A stretch of DNA of 64,000 nt, from NCBI GenBank assembly GCA_958510875.1, contig OY294068.1, forward strand, positions 175,305,411 to 175,369,410, in the 5' to 3' direction. The notes beneath the pieces were generated by a model. That model was not told the DNA's origin, did not search any database, and was given only the letters and a program-made list of their open reading frames with translations. This DNA is from Endomychus coccineus (Eukaryota; Arthropoda; Insecta; Coleoptera; Endomychidae). This document shows, piece after piece, positions 1-11,339 of this stretch (positions are counted from its first letter, which is position 1; each line of letters begins with the position of its first letter). A program made the translations under genes and the position numbers.

Positions 1-242
1 AACTTTAATAAAATAACTAATAAAAGTACGATTTTCTCTGGTTTAATAAATAAATGTGACTTATAGTTTCACTAACACAGTGGCTTCTTCAAACAAATAT
101 TACAAATATTACAAATCGTACTACAAAAGAGCTACCTAATATATAACTTCTATTGATAATCATCCTAGGATAGAAGGTTATTGGAATTTTCCTTAATTGG
201 GGTTAACCCATTAAGGGATTAAACGATAAACTGGTAACAAAT
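1..242. other. Intron sequence of CLPTM1, no feature
   Basis: AT-rich sequence upstream of the Penelope relic. It is taken as part of the intron before the last CLPTM1 exon, because no coding match or splice-bounded open frame is visible. Confidence 0.4.
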
Positions 243-560
243 GGAAAATCTAACTATATACATTTAACAAGGGAGAATTATTAAGCATTTGTTGATCGTT
301 CAATAGGATATCGGACTTCTTATATTTATTAATTTCTAGGGATTCTAGCAAATTTAATTTATTACTTTCGTTCTGAATGTGCAAATCTTGAAATTATCAT
401 TAAAGTTACGGTTTTCTATAATTAAATGTTCCGCAAAGGTTGAATCCGATTTATTATTAATGAATCTACGTCCATACTCTTTGATCCGTTTTTTGAAGGT
501 CCTTCCTGTCTGGCTATTGTATATCATAGGGCAATACCCACCTGTCAGTTTAACTATCTC
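243..560 (-). mobile_element. Penelope-like element, GIY-YIG endonuclease relic
   Basis: Read on the - strand, this encodes a degraded C-terminal endonuclease of a Penelope-like retroelement. The diagnostic stretch is YNSQTGRTFKKRIKEYGRR (usual form YIGQTGRSFxTRxKEH), followed by FAEHL, and after one frameshift near 365 by LNLLESLEINKYKK and LLNDQQMLNNSPLLN, the usual tail of these proteins. The first Gly of the YIG motif has become Ser. No reverse transcriptase part remains. It sits in the intron preceding the last CLPTM1 exon and is certainly inactive. Confidence 0.8.
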
Positions 561-637
561 TGTATGTAATTATCATTACCTTATTTTCATTGTATGTTAC
601 CAAATATGCAATAAAGTACATTGTGTTTTTTTTGCAG

Positions 638-1868
638 ATATAAGAAATTGAAAAACGCTGGTACGAAAAACTTATTAACGGGCGAAAGTATCAAAGCTGA
701 CGTTGAAGATGGCAAAATCATATCACATTGGCACCCGAATTTCACTCTCAACTTAGTAACGGACCAAACCCTTTGGTCTTATGGAACCGTGCCGTCACCC
801 ATGGACACCTTGATCAAGTTCACGGACGATTTTATGTTTTATAAACCGGCGCTATACGGCAACGATTTTTGGAACATGGCAAGAGATTACAGTCCAATAA
901 ACGATACTTTAACACTCAGACTGACATTCGAACCTCTCAGTCTGTTTAAATTTCAAATGTACGTGGCACAAAATATGCGGCAAATGTGGAACGTTTGGGG
1001 CGATTCCGGTGAACAGGCCAGTGACGAGGAACAAGACACTCTGAAAGAGACATTGATGGATACCAATCCGTATTTACTAGGAATAACTATAGCCGTATCA
1101 ATATTACATTCCGTTTTCGAATTGCTGGCATTTAAAAATGACATTCAATTTTGGAACAATCGTAACTCGTTGGAAGGTCTTTCGGTAAGATCGGTATTTT
1201 TCGGTGTGTTCCAATCGTTGATAGTGTTATTGTATGTAATGGATAACGAAACCAACACATTGGTTAGAGTGAGTTGCTTTATCGGTCTAGGGATCGAATT
1301 GTGGAAAACTCACAAAGTTGTTGATATTAAGTTCGAAGATGGACGCTTGAGACTCCAAAACAAGAGTTCCTATACCGAGAGCAGTACAAAAGAGTACGAC
1401 GAGTTGGCTTACAAATACTTGTCTTGGCTTTGTTTTCCTTTATTAGCAGGTTACAGTGTGTATGCTCTTCTATATTTGGAGCATAAAGGTTGGTACTCGT
1501 TTGTTCTTAATTTGCTATATGGTTATTTGTTGACTTTTGGATTCATCATGATGACTCCACAGTTGTTTATTAATTATAAGTTACAATCGGTTGCGCATTT
1601 ACCATGGAGAATGCTTACGTACAAATTCTTGAATACTTTCATCGATGACATGTTTGCATTCGTTATCAAAATGCCTACAATGTACCGGTTAGGTTGTTTC
1701 CGTGATGACATCATCTTCCTTATATTCTTATACCAAAAATGGATTTATCCCGTCGATAAATCGAGGAGAAACGAGTTTGGATTCCGTGAAGAATCTGCGT
1801 CAGAAAATAAGGCGATAGAGGCCAGTAAGGAGGTGGTTAAGGAAGAAGAATCCAAAAAAACTAAGTAG
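638..1868 (+). CDS. CLPTM1 family membrane protein, last coding exon
   Basis: This is the C-terminal part (409 codons plus stop) of cleft lip and palate transmembrane protein 1. The acceptor is a T-rich tract ending in TTTGCAG at 631-637; the exon begins with the third base of a split codon, so earlier exons lie left of the window. Recognisable family blocks include KLKNAGTKNLLTGE, a soluble stretch with MFYKPALYGNDFWN, then about five hydrophobic segments (near codons 142-162, 182-205, 270-290, 297-320 and a last one before the end), the block TPQLFINYKLQSVAHLPWR and FIDDMFAFVIKMPTMYRLGCFRDD. The charged tail is rich in Glu and Lys. Family knowledge: ER multi-pass proteins; mammalian CLPTM1 retains GABA-A receptor subunits and its paralogue CLPTM1L scrambles GPI precursors. 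The frame is open throughout, so the gene looks functional. Confidence 0.95.
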
Positions 1869-2030
1869 TTACTCATGTTACTCTATTATTATTTATTTAC
1901 ATAATTTACCAATTGTTTTAGATCTTATAGCGATTTTATTATATTGTCTTCTGGAGAACGTTGTTGTTGTATGCATTCATGTATATGTTATATGTGAGAT
2001 CTAATAAAGACAAATTTGGCAATTTAGACT
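1869..2030 (+). other. CLPTM1 3' UTR
   Basis: Untranslated sequence after the TAG stop, ending shortly after the poly(A) signal at 2003. The cleavage site is inferred to be 10-30 bases beyond the signal. Confidence 0.6.
2003..2008 (+). terminator. Poly(A) signal AATAAA for CLPTM1
   Basis: Canonical AATAAA 135 bases after the stop codon, in a GT/T-rich surrounding. It is the first canonical hexamer after the stop. Confidence 0.65.
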
Positions 2031-2429
2031 CTTTCATTGTGCCCATCAAGATATCCCAGATGCTTTGAAATCGTCGCTGCAGCTGAGCTATTGTCCAGTT
2101 AAAGTAAAAAATAAGGGTCGTGTTCAGGATTGCTTACACAGAAAAAAAGGGGGGGTCGTCATTATTACAATTGATAAATAATTAAAAACATTTTCATTAC
2201 TTTTATAACAAATGGAATATCTCGGGCTCTTTTATCCAAAGATTCTGAAATTTGGTATCATGGTTTTTTTGGTTCGTTGAACCCCAATCTGAAGTCGAAA
2301 AATAAAAATAAACATTTTACCAAATCTTAGTAACAAACATTTTTTATCGGACTGTGGTATTGAAATAATAAGATGCCGTGATCTGTACAATTTTCACTAA
2401 AGAAGGAACATTCTGGAAAATTGCTGGAA
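2031..2429. other. Intergenic, no gene seen
   Basis: AT-rich stretch with a run of G at about 2149-2155 and several A/T tracts. No open frame of note and no similarity recognised. Confidence 0.4.
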
Positions 2430-2830
2430 GTGACCAGTTGTCCCGTCCACAGCTTTGCAGATGATGGTACAATTCATACCACTCTCTCATCTATATCATC
2501 CATTGAAGTCAGAGGAGCGAGACATAGACAGGTTGACGCAATTAATGGAGATCTGACAAAGATTTTGAATTGGGGATCTGATAATCTAGTAGTTTAGTTT
2601 GCGTCTTCTCCAGGAAGGCGGATCCCACAATCCCTAATATGATGTCGGGTCCAATTATTCCTATGAAGTCTCATAACCATGCTCGGGATCACCACCAACA
2701 ACACCCTCTCATGGGACGATCATGTGAGGCTCATGCGAAAACCGCTTCACAAATTGTGAGGTCTTTCCCTATGCCTAGAACCTCCGAAAAATTCGAATGC
2801 CTATCTCTCGTGTACTCAAAGCTGTAACGG
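2430..2830 (+). mobile_element. Jockey-like LINE reverse transcriptase fragment
   Basis: The + strand reads SFADDGTIHTTLSS (the FADD catalytic box at 2454-2465), then DLTKILNWGSDNLVV, and in another frame MLGITTNNTLSWDDHVRL and HAKTASQI. These are the consecutive palm and thumb blocks of Jockey-like reverse transcriptases. At least two frameshifts and several stops break it. The same family recurs at 32474-33370 and 52340-52770 on the - strand and 61030-61290 on the + strand. Confidence 0.8.
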
Positions 2831-2875
2831 ACGCTGGGCGTCAGTGAAACGGATCACACTGTCCCTAAGGATCAG

Positions 2876-3058
2876 TAGTGATAAGTGGCTCCAACTAGCT
2901 CAATAAGATTATTTAATCTCAGGGCTCGCAGTGAAACGTGTCCTGTGATTCTAGACTTTATGAATTACCCTGAGCGCCAACTGCTTTAGAATAAACAAAC
3001 TAAAAAGAATTCACAATCAAGAATCCAGGTACTACGAGGTGGTTAAAAGTTGATGGAT
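2876..3058 (-). repeat. Diverged copy of the LTR-like repeat found at 35694-36642
   Basis: The reverse complement matches the start of the 480-bp tandem repeat: the CACCTCGTAGT start, a TTCTTGATTG block, GCAGTTGGCGCTCAGGGTAA and the block ending with GAGCTAGTT occur in the same order. It directly follows the LINE fragment at 2430-2830. Confidence 0.6.
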
Positions 3059-5477
3059 ATTCAGAAAAATAAGACAAAGTCCAACTTAACAATTTGATTT
3101 TATTCCTAGTAGGAATTTGAATACAATTGAAATGAGGTACAATTTTTGTATCGAACAAAGTGAATATTAGGTATAATGAAAATTAATATTATGAAGTAAT
3201 TCAATTATACAAAAATATAAAAATCAGAAACCTTTGGTTTCAATCGCCACAACAAAGGAATGAAAGAAATATAAATTTAATTATGAACTTTGAGTTCTAT
3301 TACACAAATACATAAGTTAATCAAATACAAAATTAGATGTGAACCTTTGACTTCGATTATTACAAAAAAAAGTTAGTGAAACACAAATTTAGTTGGATAA
3401 CAAAAATCAGTGAAATGAAAATATAGTCAACAAACTAAAAAATGTTACCGTCCTTGGAACTTGAAAGAGCTGGAAGTAGGCTCTGCCAGGATATTTTCTA
3501 AACCGTCACGGGCAAAAAGGACAGAGGCACCTCAATCGAACAGTACCTTGGCATAAGTTCGAGGGAATTGTAACTTAATCAGTAGGAATAACCAATACGA
3601 TCCCACAACTGATAATGTTATTTCCTAAACTGTATAAACACTATATAAACAATATTGAAATCTTGAAGAGAATATTATTACAATCAATCATTCTGAAGGA
3701 AATCTGAAAAGAATTAAATTACTGATTATGTTACTACAATTGATATTTAAAATTCATAAAAATAAAGAGAGTTACTGAAAAGAATTATAATTAATAAGTT
3801 AGAATTTGTCACTTAGCATAAAGAAACTGATTCACTTGATTTGATTATCACTAATGAATTGGAGTTGCAATTTATAAGGTACTTTGAGCAAGCGTGACAG
3901 AGGTATTACTAGGGACCTCAAAAAGCAGTAAATGCGATTCGCGCTACTCTATGTTCACCCAGATCAATATCCCAAAACGTATTACTCTAATAAGACATAA
4001 CCCTGCGTACTTAATGTACCAGGTCAAGAATAGTGAATCTCAGATTCACGTACCACGTAACACGTGCTATATTGCTGGGTTAAACACGAAGGCAAAAATA
4101 CTGTAATATCAATCCGTCCACCACTCGTCAAGTTAATTTTGTACGATGATTACGAAAAATACCTAGTGATGCAAAAGATTAACTCAGAATTATGCTAAAT
4201 AACAAAGTGATTCGCCATGATTGTTGAGAGGTTTGTTAAGAATTATTTCCACTGAAATATATCGACGTTCAGGTACTACATATCCTGAGAATTCTATTTA
4301 ATATATCAAATCAAATTAAATAGTCTTTGATATCAATAATATTTCAATGGCAGATTAATAATGACTATAAGACAAAAGAAATTGTTGAATCTTAACTCAC
4401 TTCATCAATCAATCACAACGTAATGGCCTCCTTCAATATCCGTTTTCGCTACCACCCTTTACTCGCGAATCGCGCGTCATGCGACGACGAGGAATACGAA
4501 TTTCAATTATCGATTTCCTATTGAACGGTTAGATGACTGATAATTCATACGAGATAAGTTATTCTACAAACCGAACAGAAATCGTTAATCTAATCATTAC
4601 AGCGTTCTTTATACCAGTAACGTGGAAAGCGTTACAAAGCATAAAAAAACTTGAAAGAAATAGTTCAATTCATATTGTTCAATTCACTGCAATGCTTCTA
4701 TAATTCTCCGATTTATTGAAATTTGTAGAGAAATTCTCATTAATATAAATTTTATGTTCCTTCTTTATCAACATACTATTTATCAGATTATTGTCGAAAT
4801 AATTAATATATTAAAATCCTTTTGAAAATTTTGGACCGACATTGGAATTGATACAAGTGTGAATTAACATCCCCCTCAAATGTATGGGTTTTTAAACTAA
4901 AAGATTGTCCCGCAAATCAATTATCGACAAGAATCTTAGTTTTAGTGAACTTATAACAAAGAGAGAAGCTTGTGGCTCTCACTTGTTAGATAAATAACAA
5001 AGCTGGTGAGAGATACCAATTTTTCGTAATAATAGAAATGTTAATCTAATTGTAATTACTAATTACAATTTGCTATGAAAATGGCTACGTCCTATTACGA
5101 ATTCTATTATATCTAGCCACTTGAAACGGTACTGACATAAAAGGAAAACAGGAAAAGTGTTTGTCGTAGGCCCAGAGCAATGTTAATTGCCAGTTTACAT
5201 TTACAGACATAACTTAACACAGAGAAACATCTTGAAACTCATACGTTTTCTTCAACTTTTCTGGTCTCTGTTAAGCCATAGATTTATAACTTCGTATTGG
5301 GGTCATAAGAAACAAACCCGTATCTTTACCCATACTCTGAATTGACTTAAAAGAACATTACATCTATTATTGGAAAGAGTTTACGTTTTAGCTTTCGTCC
5401 GAAAGAATGCAAATAAGTATCCTATTACATTTTAGTCTATGTGTGTTCCAACGGTTTACAATTTTTTTTTCGCTTCT
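3059..5477. other. AT-rich intergenic DNA, no gene recognised
   Basis: The longest stop-free frame (3894-4106, +) has a composition like random translation and matches nothing I recognise. Long runs of A and T dominate. It could be the eroded body of the element whose end lies at 2876-3058, but no protein remnant was found. Confidence 0.4.
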
Positions 5478-5605
5478 AAAATTTTCAATTTCATTTTTCA
5501 TTTGCATTTCTAATTTTAACTATCTTCCTAATGTTTACTTAGTTAAAATTAGAAATGCAAATGAAAAATGAAATTGAAAATTTTATCTTCCTAATGTTTA
5601 CTTAG
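5478..5605. repeat. Perfect 43-bp-arm palindrome plus repeat of its loop
   Basis: Left arm 5478-5520 and right arm 5542-5584 are exact reverse complements over 43 bases. The 21-base spacer is 5521-5541. Positions 5522-5542 (ATCTTCCTAATG...) recur exactly at 5585-5605, giving the order arm, loop, inverted arm, loop. There are no mismatches, so the event is recent. Confidence 0.95.
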
Positions 5606-5954
5606 CAGGTTTAATTATTGTTCCTTTTGCTTTATCCAGTAACGATGGTGGGACTTACTCTACATAGCTAATTGCACTGCCATGCTGTACTAATTTTATT
5701 AATATACTAAAAGCCCACATAGATGCTAACGCAGCATGGTCCTAATGTGAAGATTTTCGTAATATTATAGTTATCACTTCTCTAGCATTGAACGATATAA
5801 TCCACATGCATGTAGACAAGGCAGATGATTGGGGAAACAATGTAGAAGGTTTTGTCGTCTTTGGTTTTTCTTTGTAGACATTTAGACTGAATTAATGTGC
5901 TCTTATCGAGTCTATTGCGTAGAGGGGGTATAGTCGGCACTCTTAGCTATTGTA

Positions 5955-6005
5955 TTGAGTGAGTGGTGACCACGGAAGCAGGAGACCACCAGTCACTCAA
6001 TACTA
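5955..6005. repeat. Short hairpin
   Basis: ATTGAGTGAGTGGTGACC is mirrored by a near-complement ending in CCAGTCACTCAAT about 10 bases later. It may be a remnant of a small inverted-repeat transposon. Confidence 0.5.
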
Positions 6006-6080
6006 TATTATAAAATGCGCCAGTAATTTAACTTCCCTAATAGCTTCGAGGATGTATGGATATTTGTAGGTATCTATGTT

Positions 6081-6140
6081 ACCATAAGACGCACCCCAAT
6101 TATATCTATATTTTTTGTGTAAAAAGGTGCGTCTTTGGTC
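6081..6140. repeat. Hairpin with AAGACGCACC arms
   Basis: ACCATAAGACGCACC at 6081-6095 and GGTGCGTCTTTGGT at 6126-6139 form an inverted repeat around a 30-base AT-rich loop. The size and arms fit the end of a non-autonomous DNA transposon, but no target duplication was established. Confidence 0.5.
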
Positions 6141-9100
6141 CGCATAAAACGGTAGTTATAAGAAAATCTATATAATGCCATTATATTGGCTAGTAGGGGA
6201 TTAAAATATTGGAAATTTAATATATTAATTGAATAATATTGATCAAATATTTGAAATTTATTTCTCTAATGCTCATCAAGGTTTTTTTTTCGTTTAGATC
6301 AAAAACAAACCGCTCTATGTGCAGGGAATTTCCCGGGTCGTCGTTAACGCTCTATTCTTACTCTAATGCGTTGACGCTCTATTCGGGGAATCCCAGATAC
6401 GAAACAAAACAATCAAATATGAGGCTAATGTTGCAGAGAATATTTCGTTTTGATTGTTTTGTTCTTTGTTCTTTTCTTGAATAAAAGTTCGAAACTAACA
6501 TGGTGAATGGAATGGTTGGGGCAAGAGGAAGTCTCTGATTCAGGCGAAATAAGCCACTATTTGTATATAAAATAGAAACTTTGATTTCAGAGGTCGTGGT
6601 TTTAAGATAAGTTTGAAGAAAGTGAACTTAATAATTATAAAACAATCGATTGTATTAATTTTCAAATAATATTAAAATATATAAAAGCTTTTCTTAGTTT
6701 TCGGGACTGGACTACGATTTTCCCTCCCAATGGGAAGAGGGTTTAAAATCAACAATATACTTGAAAATTCCTCTAGTGCGTTTAAAGATGTACTGGGGCT
6801 ATAATAAAGTAACGAAGAGTAATAAAACTTATTGTTGCCTCGTTGACAAGTTATTCAAGATACAACTTTACAAGTATTATTGAATATTTTCCGAAATTGT
6901 CAAACAAATACATTTCCATCCCCAGTAGAAGATAGTATATTGATTTACAATTTCCATTGAGAAGAGATACTGATGAATGAAATAAAACGACTCTTTAAAA
7001 AGTTTATTATGATAAAATAAGAATACAATATTAGTTGTTCATCTATATTATATTCTATTTACTTGTACATTGATAAAGCAACAAACATTGCAACAATCAT
7101 TGACAAATATTGGTGTTACCATTTAGTTATTTATTAGAAGTATTTCAATTGCTGAGAGCACAAATAGTACAAGCAAAGAGAATAACATTTCACAATATCT
7201 CACTTGTTTTAATTTAAAATGTTAAAATTTCAACAAAGTTATAGTAAATATGACACAATCAAATAATTCCAACACTCCTTTTTCTTTCAATTTCATTGAA
7301 TAATTCAAAGGTACAGTTATAGCTTAGCCAATTAATAATTACGAACTCTTAAGACATTGATTGTTCTAAATCATTCGGTGAATTTACCACACTATTGATT
7401 TCTGACACTCCCAAAGCATTATTCATCTTAGATGTGAATGGTATTTGCACCACCATTGACTTATCAGCAGTAAAATGCTTTTCCGTTTTTATTTATATGA
7501 TTGAGTTTTTGAAAAATATAGTGACTTAATGTAATTCGTCTTTAGTTTGAATACTTTTCCGGGATTATAAATATCCAGCTGTTATTTTTATTCCATGAGG
7601 TGTTTTGGTTTGCATCTGCATGTTTATGGTAAATACCCATTCAATATAACCACCGCCTAAGGGCAACCCTGGCGAATACTATAGTGCACATGTTCTTGTT
7701 TAAATTCACTGTCATTTGGTTTTGAACGAACTAAAGTGTCACGTTTCACGTGTAAGGAAGTTGAAATGATTTATCTGATTAATTGATCACAACATGCTAC
7801 TTATATGTCAAGTTCCGGATTTTAACCATTATGTGGGATTTGTATTCGTAAATAAATGATCGTGTTCGGATGCAAATGAATGCTTTCGATTTTTTAAATA
7901 CTATTCACCCCCATCACTGCCGGTTTAAGTAAAGGTTTTCTAATAAGTTTGTTGCTTTGTTTGAAATTGCGTCATTTCGGACATTGTAGAGAACATTAAG
8001 ATTGAGTTGAAAAATTTGGAATGCAATCACCCCTTTTCTGGGCCAATGATATGTAAAATCTGATCGAGTCACCTAGACGTGGTGCACATTGGGTAATGCT
8101 GACGGTGAAAATAACGTTTTATAAAAAAATTTACAAAAATCTTTTGCCCGAGTATAATGACTTTTTGATTCTTTTAATTTTGCTTATAACCACTATTTTC
8201 GAGATGAAAAATATTGTAAAGCAGTTTTTGAAAAAACGTTTTGTGTAAATTACGAGTCTATAATGAAAAATATGGGTTACTATTTGTAAAAAGTTACTAC
8301 TTACAAAAACTCCCAAAATCATTTAGAACCTGTAGCATTAATAAATGTTGCCCTCGAAATGCTAATTCTGATTGAAACTTTTTTTTCAATGGAAAAGAAA
8401 ATATTGTCTTATGTTAGTACTAAGGATATCAATCGATGTGTAAATATGATCTGGTTTTGAAGAATTTAATTCGCAACTATCAATGTTCCAAGAGTACCAT
8501 ACAAATAATAATTTTAATAACAATAGTTCAAACAAATCTATAAAACAGACAACATTTGACAACGATGTTTAAATATTTTTTTTATTTTACTATTTCATAA
8601 TAAGACACTTATTAGTTATTTGTCAAATAAAATATTGAACAGATTTGGCAAAGAAACATGGATTATTTTTTGCATTTAGTTATTTAGTATCAAAATATGT
8701 TAACATTTTCTTGCTATCTAAATGTAAATAAAATATATTTAGTCTTACAAACATCTGGTTTGTGTTCACATTATAAAATAAAGGGTGAATACATGGGGCA
8801 TCGTGAAAATTTTACATATATAAATGCTGAGAAAATAAAGATTATTCCAAGATCTTTGTGAATTAATTTGAATCTGAAGGATGAAGAATTTCGACTCATT
8901 GTTTTCGATAATATTTGATTGAAAGTAATACCAGATATATATTTTCAGTGAATATACTATATTCTGTAACAATAATACATGGTTAAAACTATGCTTCCGG
9001 TAAGAGATGGAAGACGCTTATTGATTTTTAAAAATATTTTTTAAATGTACATTACAGACAACCTTTTTTCAACACCCTGGTATTATACTTTCATTACTGC

Positions 9101-9299
9101 CAAATGAATTCATAATAACTTACCAGAGCTGTTTCATACTCCCAGTCTCAGTGACATTCAGTTGTTCCGAGTTGCTTTCCATGTTTAAAATTACTGTATT
9201 CAGATTGTGAAATCAATCGATTATTGCAAAAGATGCTACTTGTCAATGTTTGTTGTCCATTGGAATGTGTCCTTCAGATTTTGACATTTCGAGTTGTTT
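6141..9299. other. AT-rich intergenic DNA, no gene recognised
   Basis: The only organised pattern is an inverted repeat of GAAACAAAACAATCAAA (about 6400-6475). Open frames at 6239-6484, 8131-8322 and 8766-8972 are short and AT-driven and are not accepted as genes. Confidence 0.4.
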
Positions 9300-9459
9300 C
9301 AATCAATCGAAACGGGGGTGAACAAGTCCAGAGTACTTAGACCGCTTGATTGAGTCCATTGTGCGCCCCTTGATATAAAACTGAGGCCTAAGGCAAGGAT
9401 TCTGCATAGACTGATATCGTCAGGCGGTATGCATGAGCTGCCGAGGTATTGTAACCTAA

Positions 9460-10065
9460 AGCAGGACACACACTGAATCGACTTGGATCGGAACGGACAG
9501 CACGCCAGCGTATGCCGCACAACGAATCGACCATTCGGCATCGGCATTTTCAGCAACTTATTATTTATTTCGTTTTTGCAGCCATTTAAGATACAACGTT
9601 ATCAAATTTAAATATATAATTCAGAAAATAAAATGAGTTCGACTTCATCAGAATCTGAAGATGCTATGATTGCCTTGACATGCGACGAAATACAATTAGA
9701 AGATCGAAAACAAAGATTCTGGATCATGACATAAATCTGAAAAGAGAAACGTTTGGCGAGTTTCACCATTTATTTCCCGATAATACCTATTTTGAGGATC
9801 GTACAGTACAACATATCCCCGCACACTTTCAATTAAAATTTCGTCAGACATAGCATATATTCTGCAGATTACTTGAATAAAATAGTTAACAACAATCGGA
9901 GTAATCGGCAGTGTTTGCCTCTGCTTCATTCCCAGCCGTTGCCGAGTCGATCCGGCAGGTACGAGCTGGTCGTGCTGAAGCAGTGCGATTCATTTAATTG
10001 CATGCATAGCAATAGCAAAACATGCCGAACGTCCCGATCCAAGTCGATTCAGTGCGTGCCCTGCT
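9460..10065. mobile_element. Non-autonomous PIF/Harbinger element with TAA target duplication
   Basis: Terminal inverted repeats of about 33 bp begin AGCAGG and continue through CACTGAATCGACTTGGATCGG at both ends, with a few mismatches. TAA flanks both ends (9457-9459 and 10066-10068), the 3-bp duplication typical of Harbinger. The LINE copy at 46190-46230 shows the unoccupied site, one TAA at 46207-46209 in the same context. Inside is a fragment of the transposon's own gene (9633-9850). Confidence 0.85.
9633..9850 (+). pseudogene. HARBI1-like transposase N-terminus, broken
   Basis: Starts with ATG at 9633 and reads MSSTSSESEDAMIALTCDEI, then RKQRFWI; after a frameshift it reads HDINLKRETFGEFHHLFPD. 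The blocks FWxHDIN and GEFHHLFPD are typical of HARBI1-like nucleases of Harbinger transposons. The catalytic DDE region is absent. It lies in the middle of the 606-bp element at 9460-10065, so it is the internal remnant of that transposon. Confidence 0.7.
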
Positions 10066-10309
10066 TAAGAGAGGCCAGTGCTGGACATTTTATGAGAGGC
10101 AGTTTCGTTTGCCGCTTCGCATCTACTACAACCTGGGTCAACAATACCCGTTAAATGAAGGTGTTTGTTCAGATGACAGTGTCTTGTGAAGAGTCCTGTC
10201 ACCAGTTTTAAGTCTCTTATAGTCATAGACAGAAGGGTTTTCGAGCGTTTGGCGACAACTCCGCGATGTGGAGGTCAGAGAGGGCGGGTACCCATACTGG
10301 CTTGAGTTT

Positions 10310-10505
10310 GTTCCTTCTGGCCAATTCAGCCAGGGTCTCCCTGCACTCCAAAACAAAGCCTAGAAGTACTAGCTCACTTTTGTTCCTTCTAGTCAATTCA
10401 GCCCTGCACTCCAAAACAAGCCTAGAAGTACTAGCTTAAGTATGTTCCTTCTGGCCAATTCAGCCAGGTTCTCCCTGCACTCCAAAACAAGCCTAGAAGT
10501 TACTG
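10310..10505. repeat. Three tandem copies of a LINE RNase H segment
   Basis: Units begin with GTTCCTTCT at 10310, 10382 and 10444. The units are 72, 62 and about 62 bp; the second lacks about 10 bp (CAGGGTCTC). On the - strand each encodes part of [18 protein letters not shown]. The single-copy equivalent is near 46583-46640. Confidence 0.9.
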
Positions 10506-10560
10506 TGTGAGCTGTTTCCGATGTACATGGGAGTAGAACAATCGTGTTCCATACAATTTC

Positions 10561-11339
10561 ATACAGTGCAGCCTTCATAATGTAGAATTGTGGTATGCTT
10601 GCAAACTGATAAACTACAGAGATTGACCATTTTGCAAGTTCGTGGAGCCCAGCTTTCTATATGCAAGAGCATGATACAATACGCTTTTGCTGATGTTTAA
10701 TTTTGTTATCTGCCTGGGACCGAGATATTCCTATACTTACGACAATAGCCGATGACATAGAATGATTAAATGAAAGAACAATTGCTTTGTTGTTACACCA
10801 CTTTTAAAAATCATCATAATGATAAATTACCATAAAGGAACGGCTTCTACCATCGATATTATGACATAGAACTTGGCAGTGAATTCTAGAATTACAATTT
10901 AATTTCTCCCATGTTTATGATGCACAACTACTGGACGGTGTTTATTCCATTAATTGCAATTTTATAGGAAGCAGCTTTTGACATTTAGCACTGTGTACTT
11001 TTTGGGCTGCACTAGGCCTCTAGGATATCCCACCATTTGTGATTTCACACATCACATCCTCTGACATGTAGATTTCAGGACTCACAACGTCAATATGTCA
11101 AGTTTTCGATATATACTACAGATTTCATGTGAGTAGAAATATAGTATTACAGTAATAATTTCACTCACTATATGAATCACTCGTCTCCTGAGTGTACCTC
11201 GATAACTCACTGTTAGGAATAGAAGAATGAAGAGTGTAGCCTAAACGTCAGTAATGAATATTATTCATTGTCACCATGAATAAGATTTGATGAATACACT
11301 TGACCTTTCCTATCTTGGTTGGTTTGTGAAATTATCGAT
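10561..11339. other. Intergenic, no gene recognised
   Basis: AT-rich. No splice-bounded frame and no repeat similarity noticed. Confidence 0.4.

Larger units (their letters stand above)
9300..10560 (-). mobile_element. LINE 3' part (RNase H and Cys-rich tail), split by a Harbinger insertion
   Basis: On the - strand this holds the RNase H region of an R1-like LINE ([18 protein letters not shown] near 10450-10500) followed by the downstream region and 3' end. The order and sequence match the second copy of the family at 46030-48000. The copy is interrupted by a 606-bp Harbinger derivative at 9460-10065, and part of RNase H is present in three tandem copies at 10310-10505. Frameshifts and stops make it inactive. 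Confidence 0.75.

Noticed and set aside
379..651. 90-codon + strand frame in the CLPTM1 intron
   Set aside because: Antisense of the Penelope relic, crossing the splice acceptor of the next exon.
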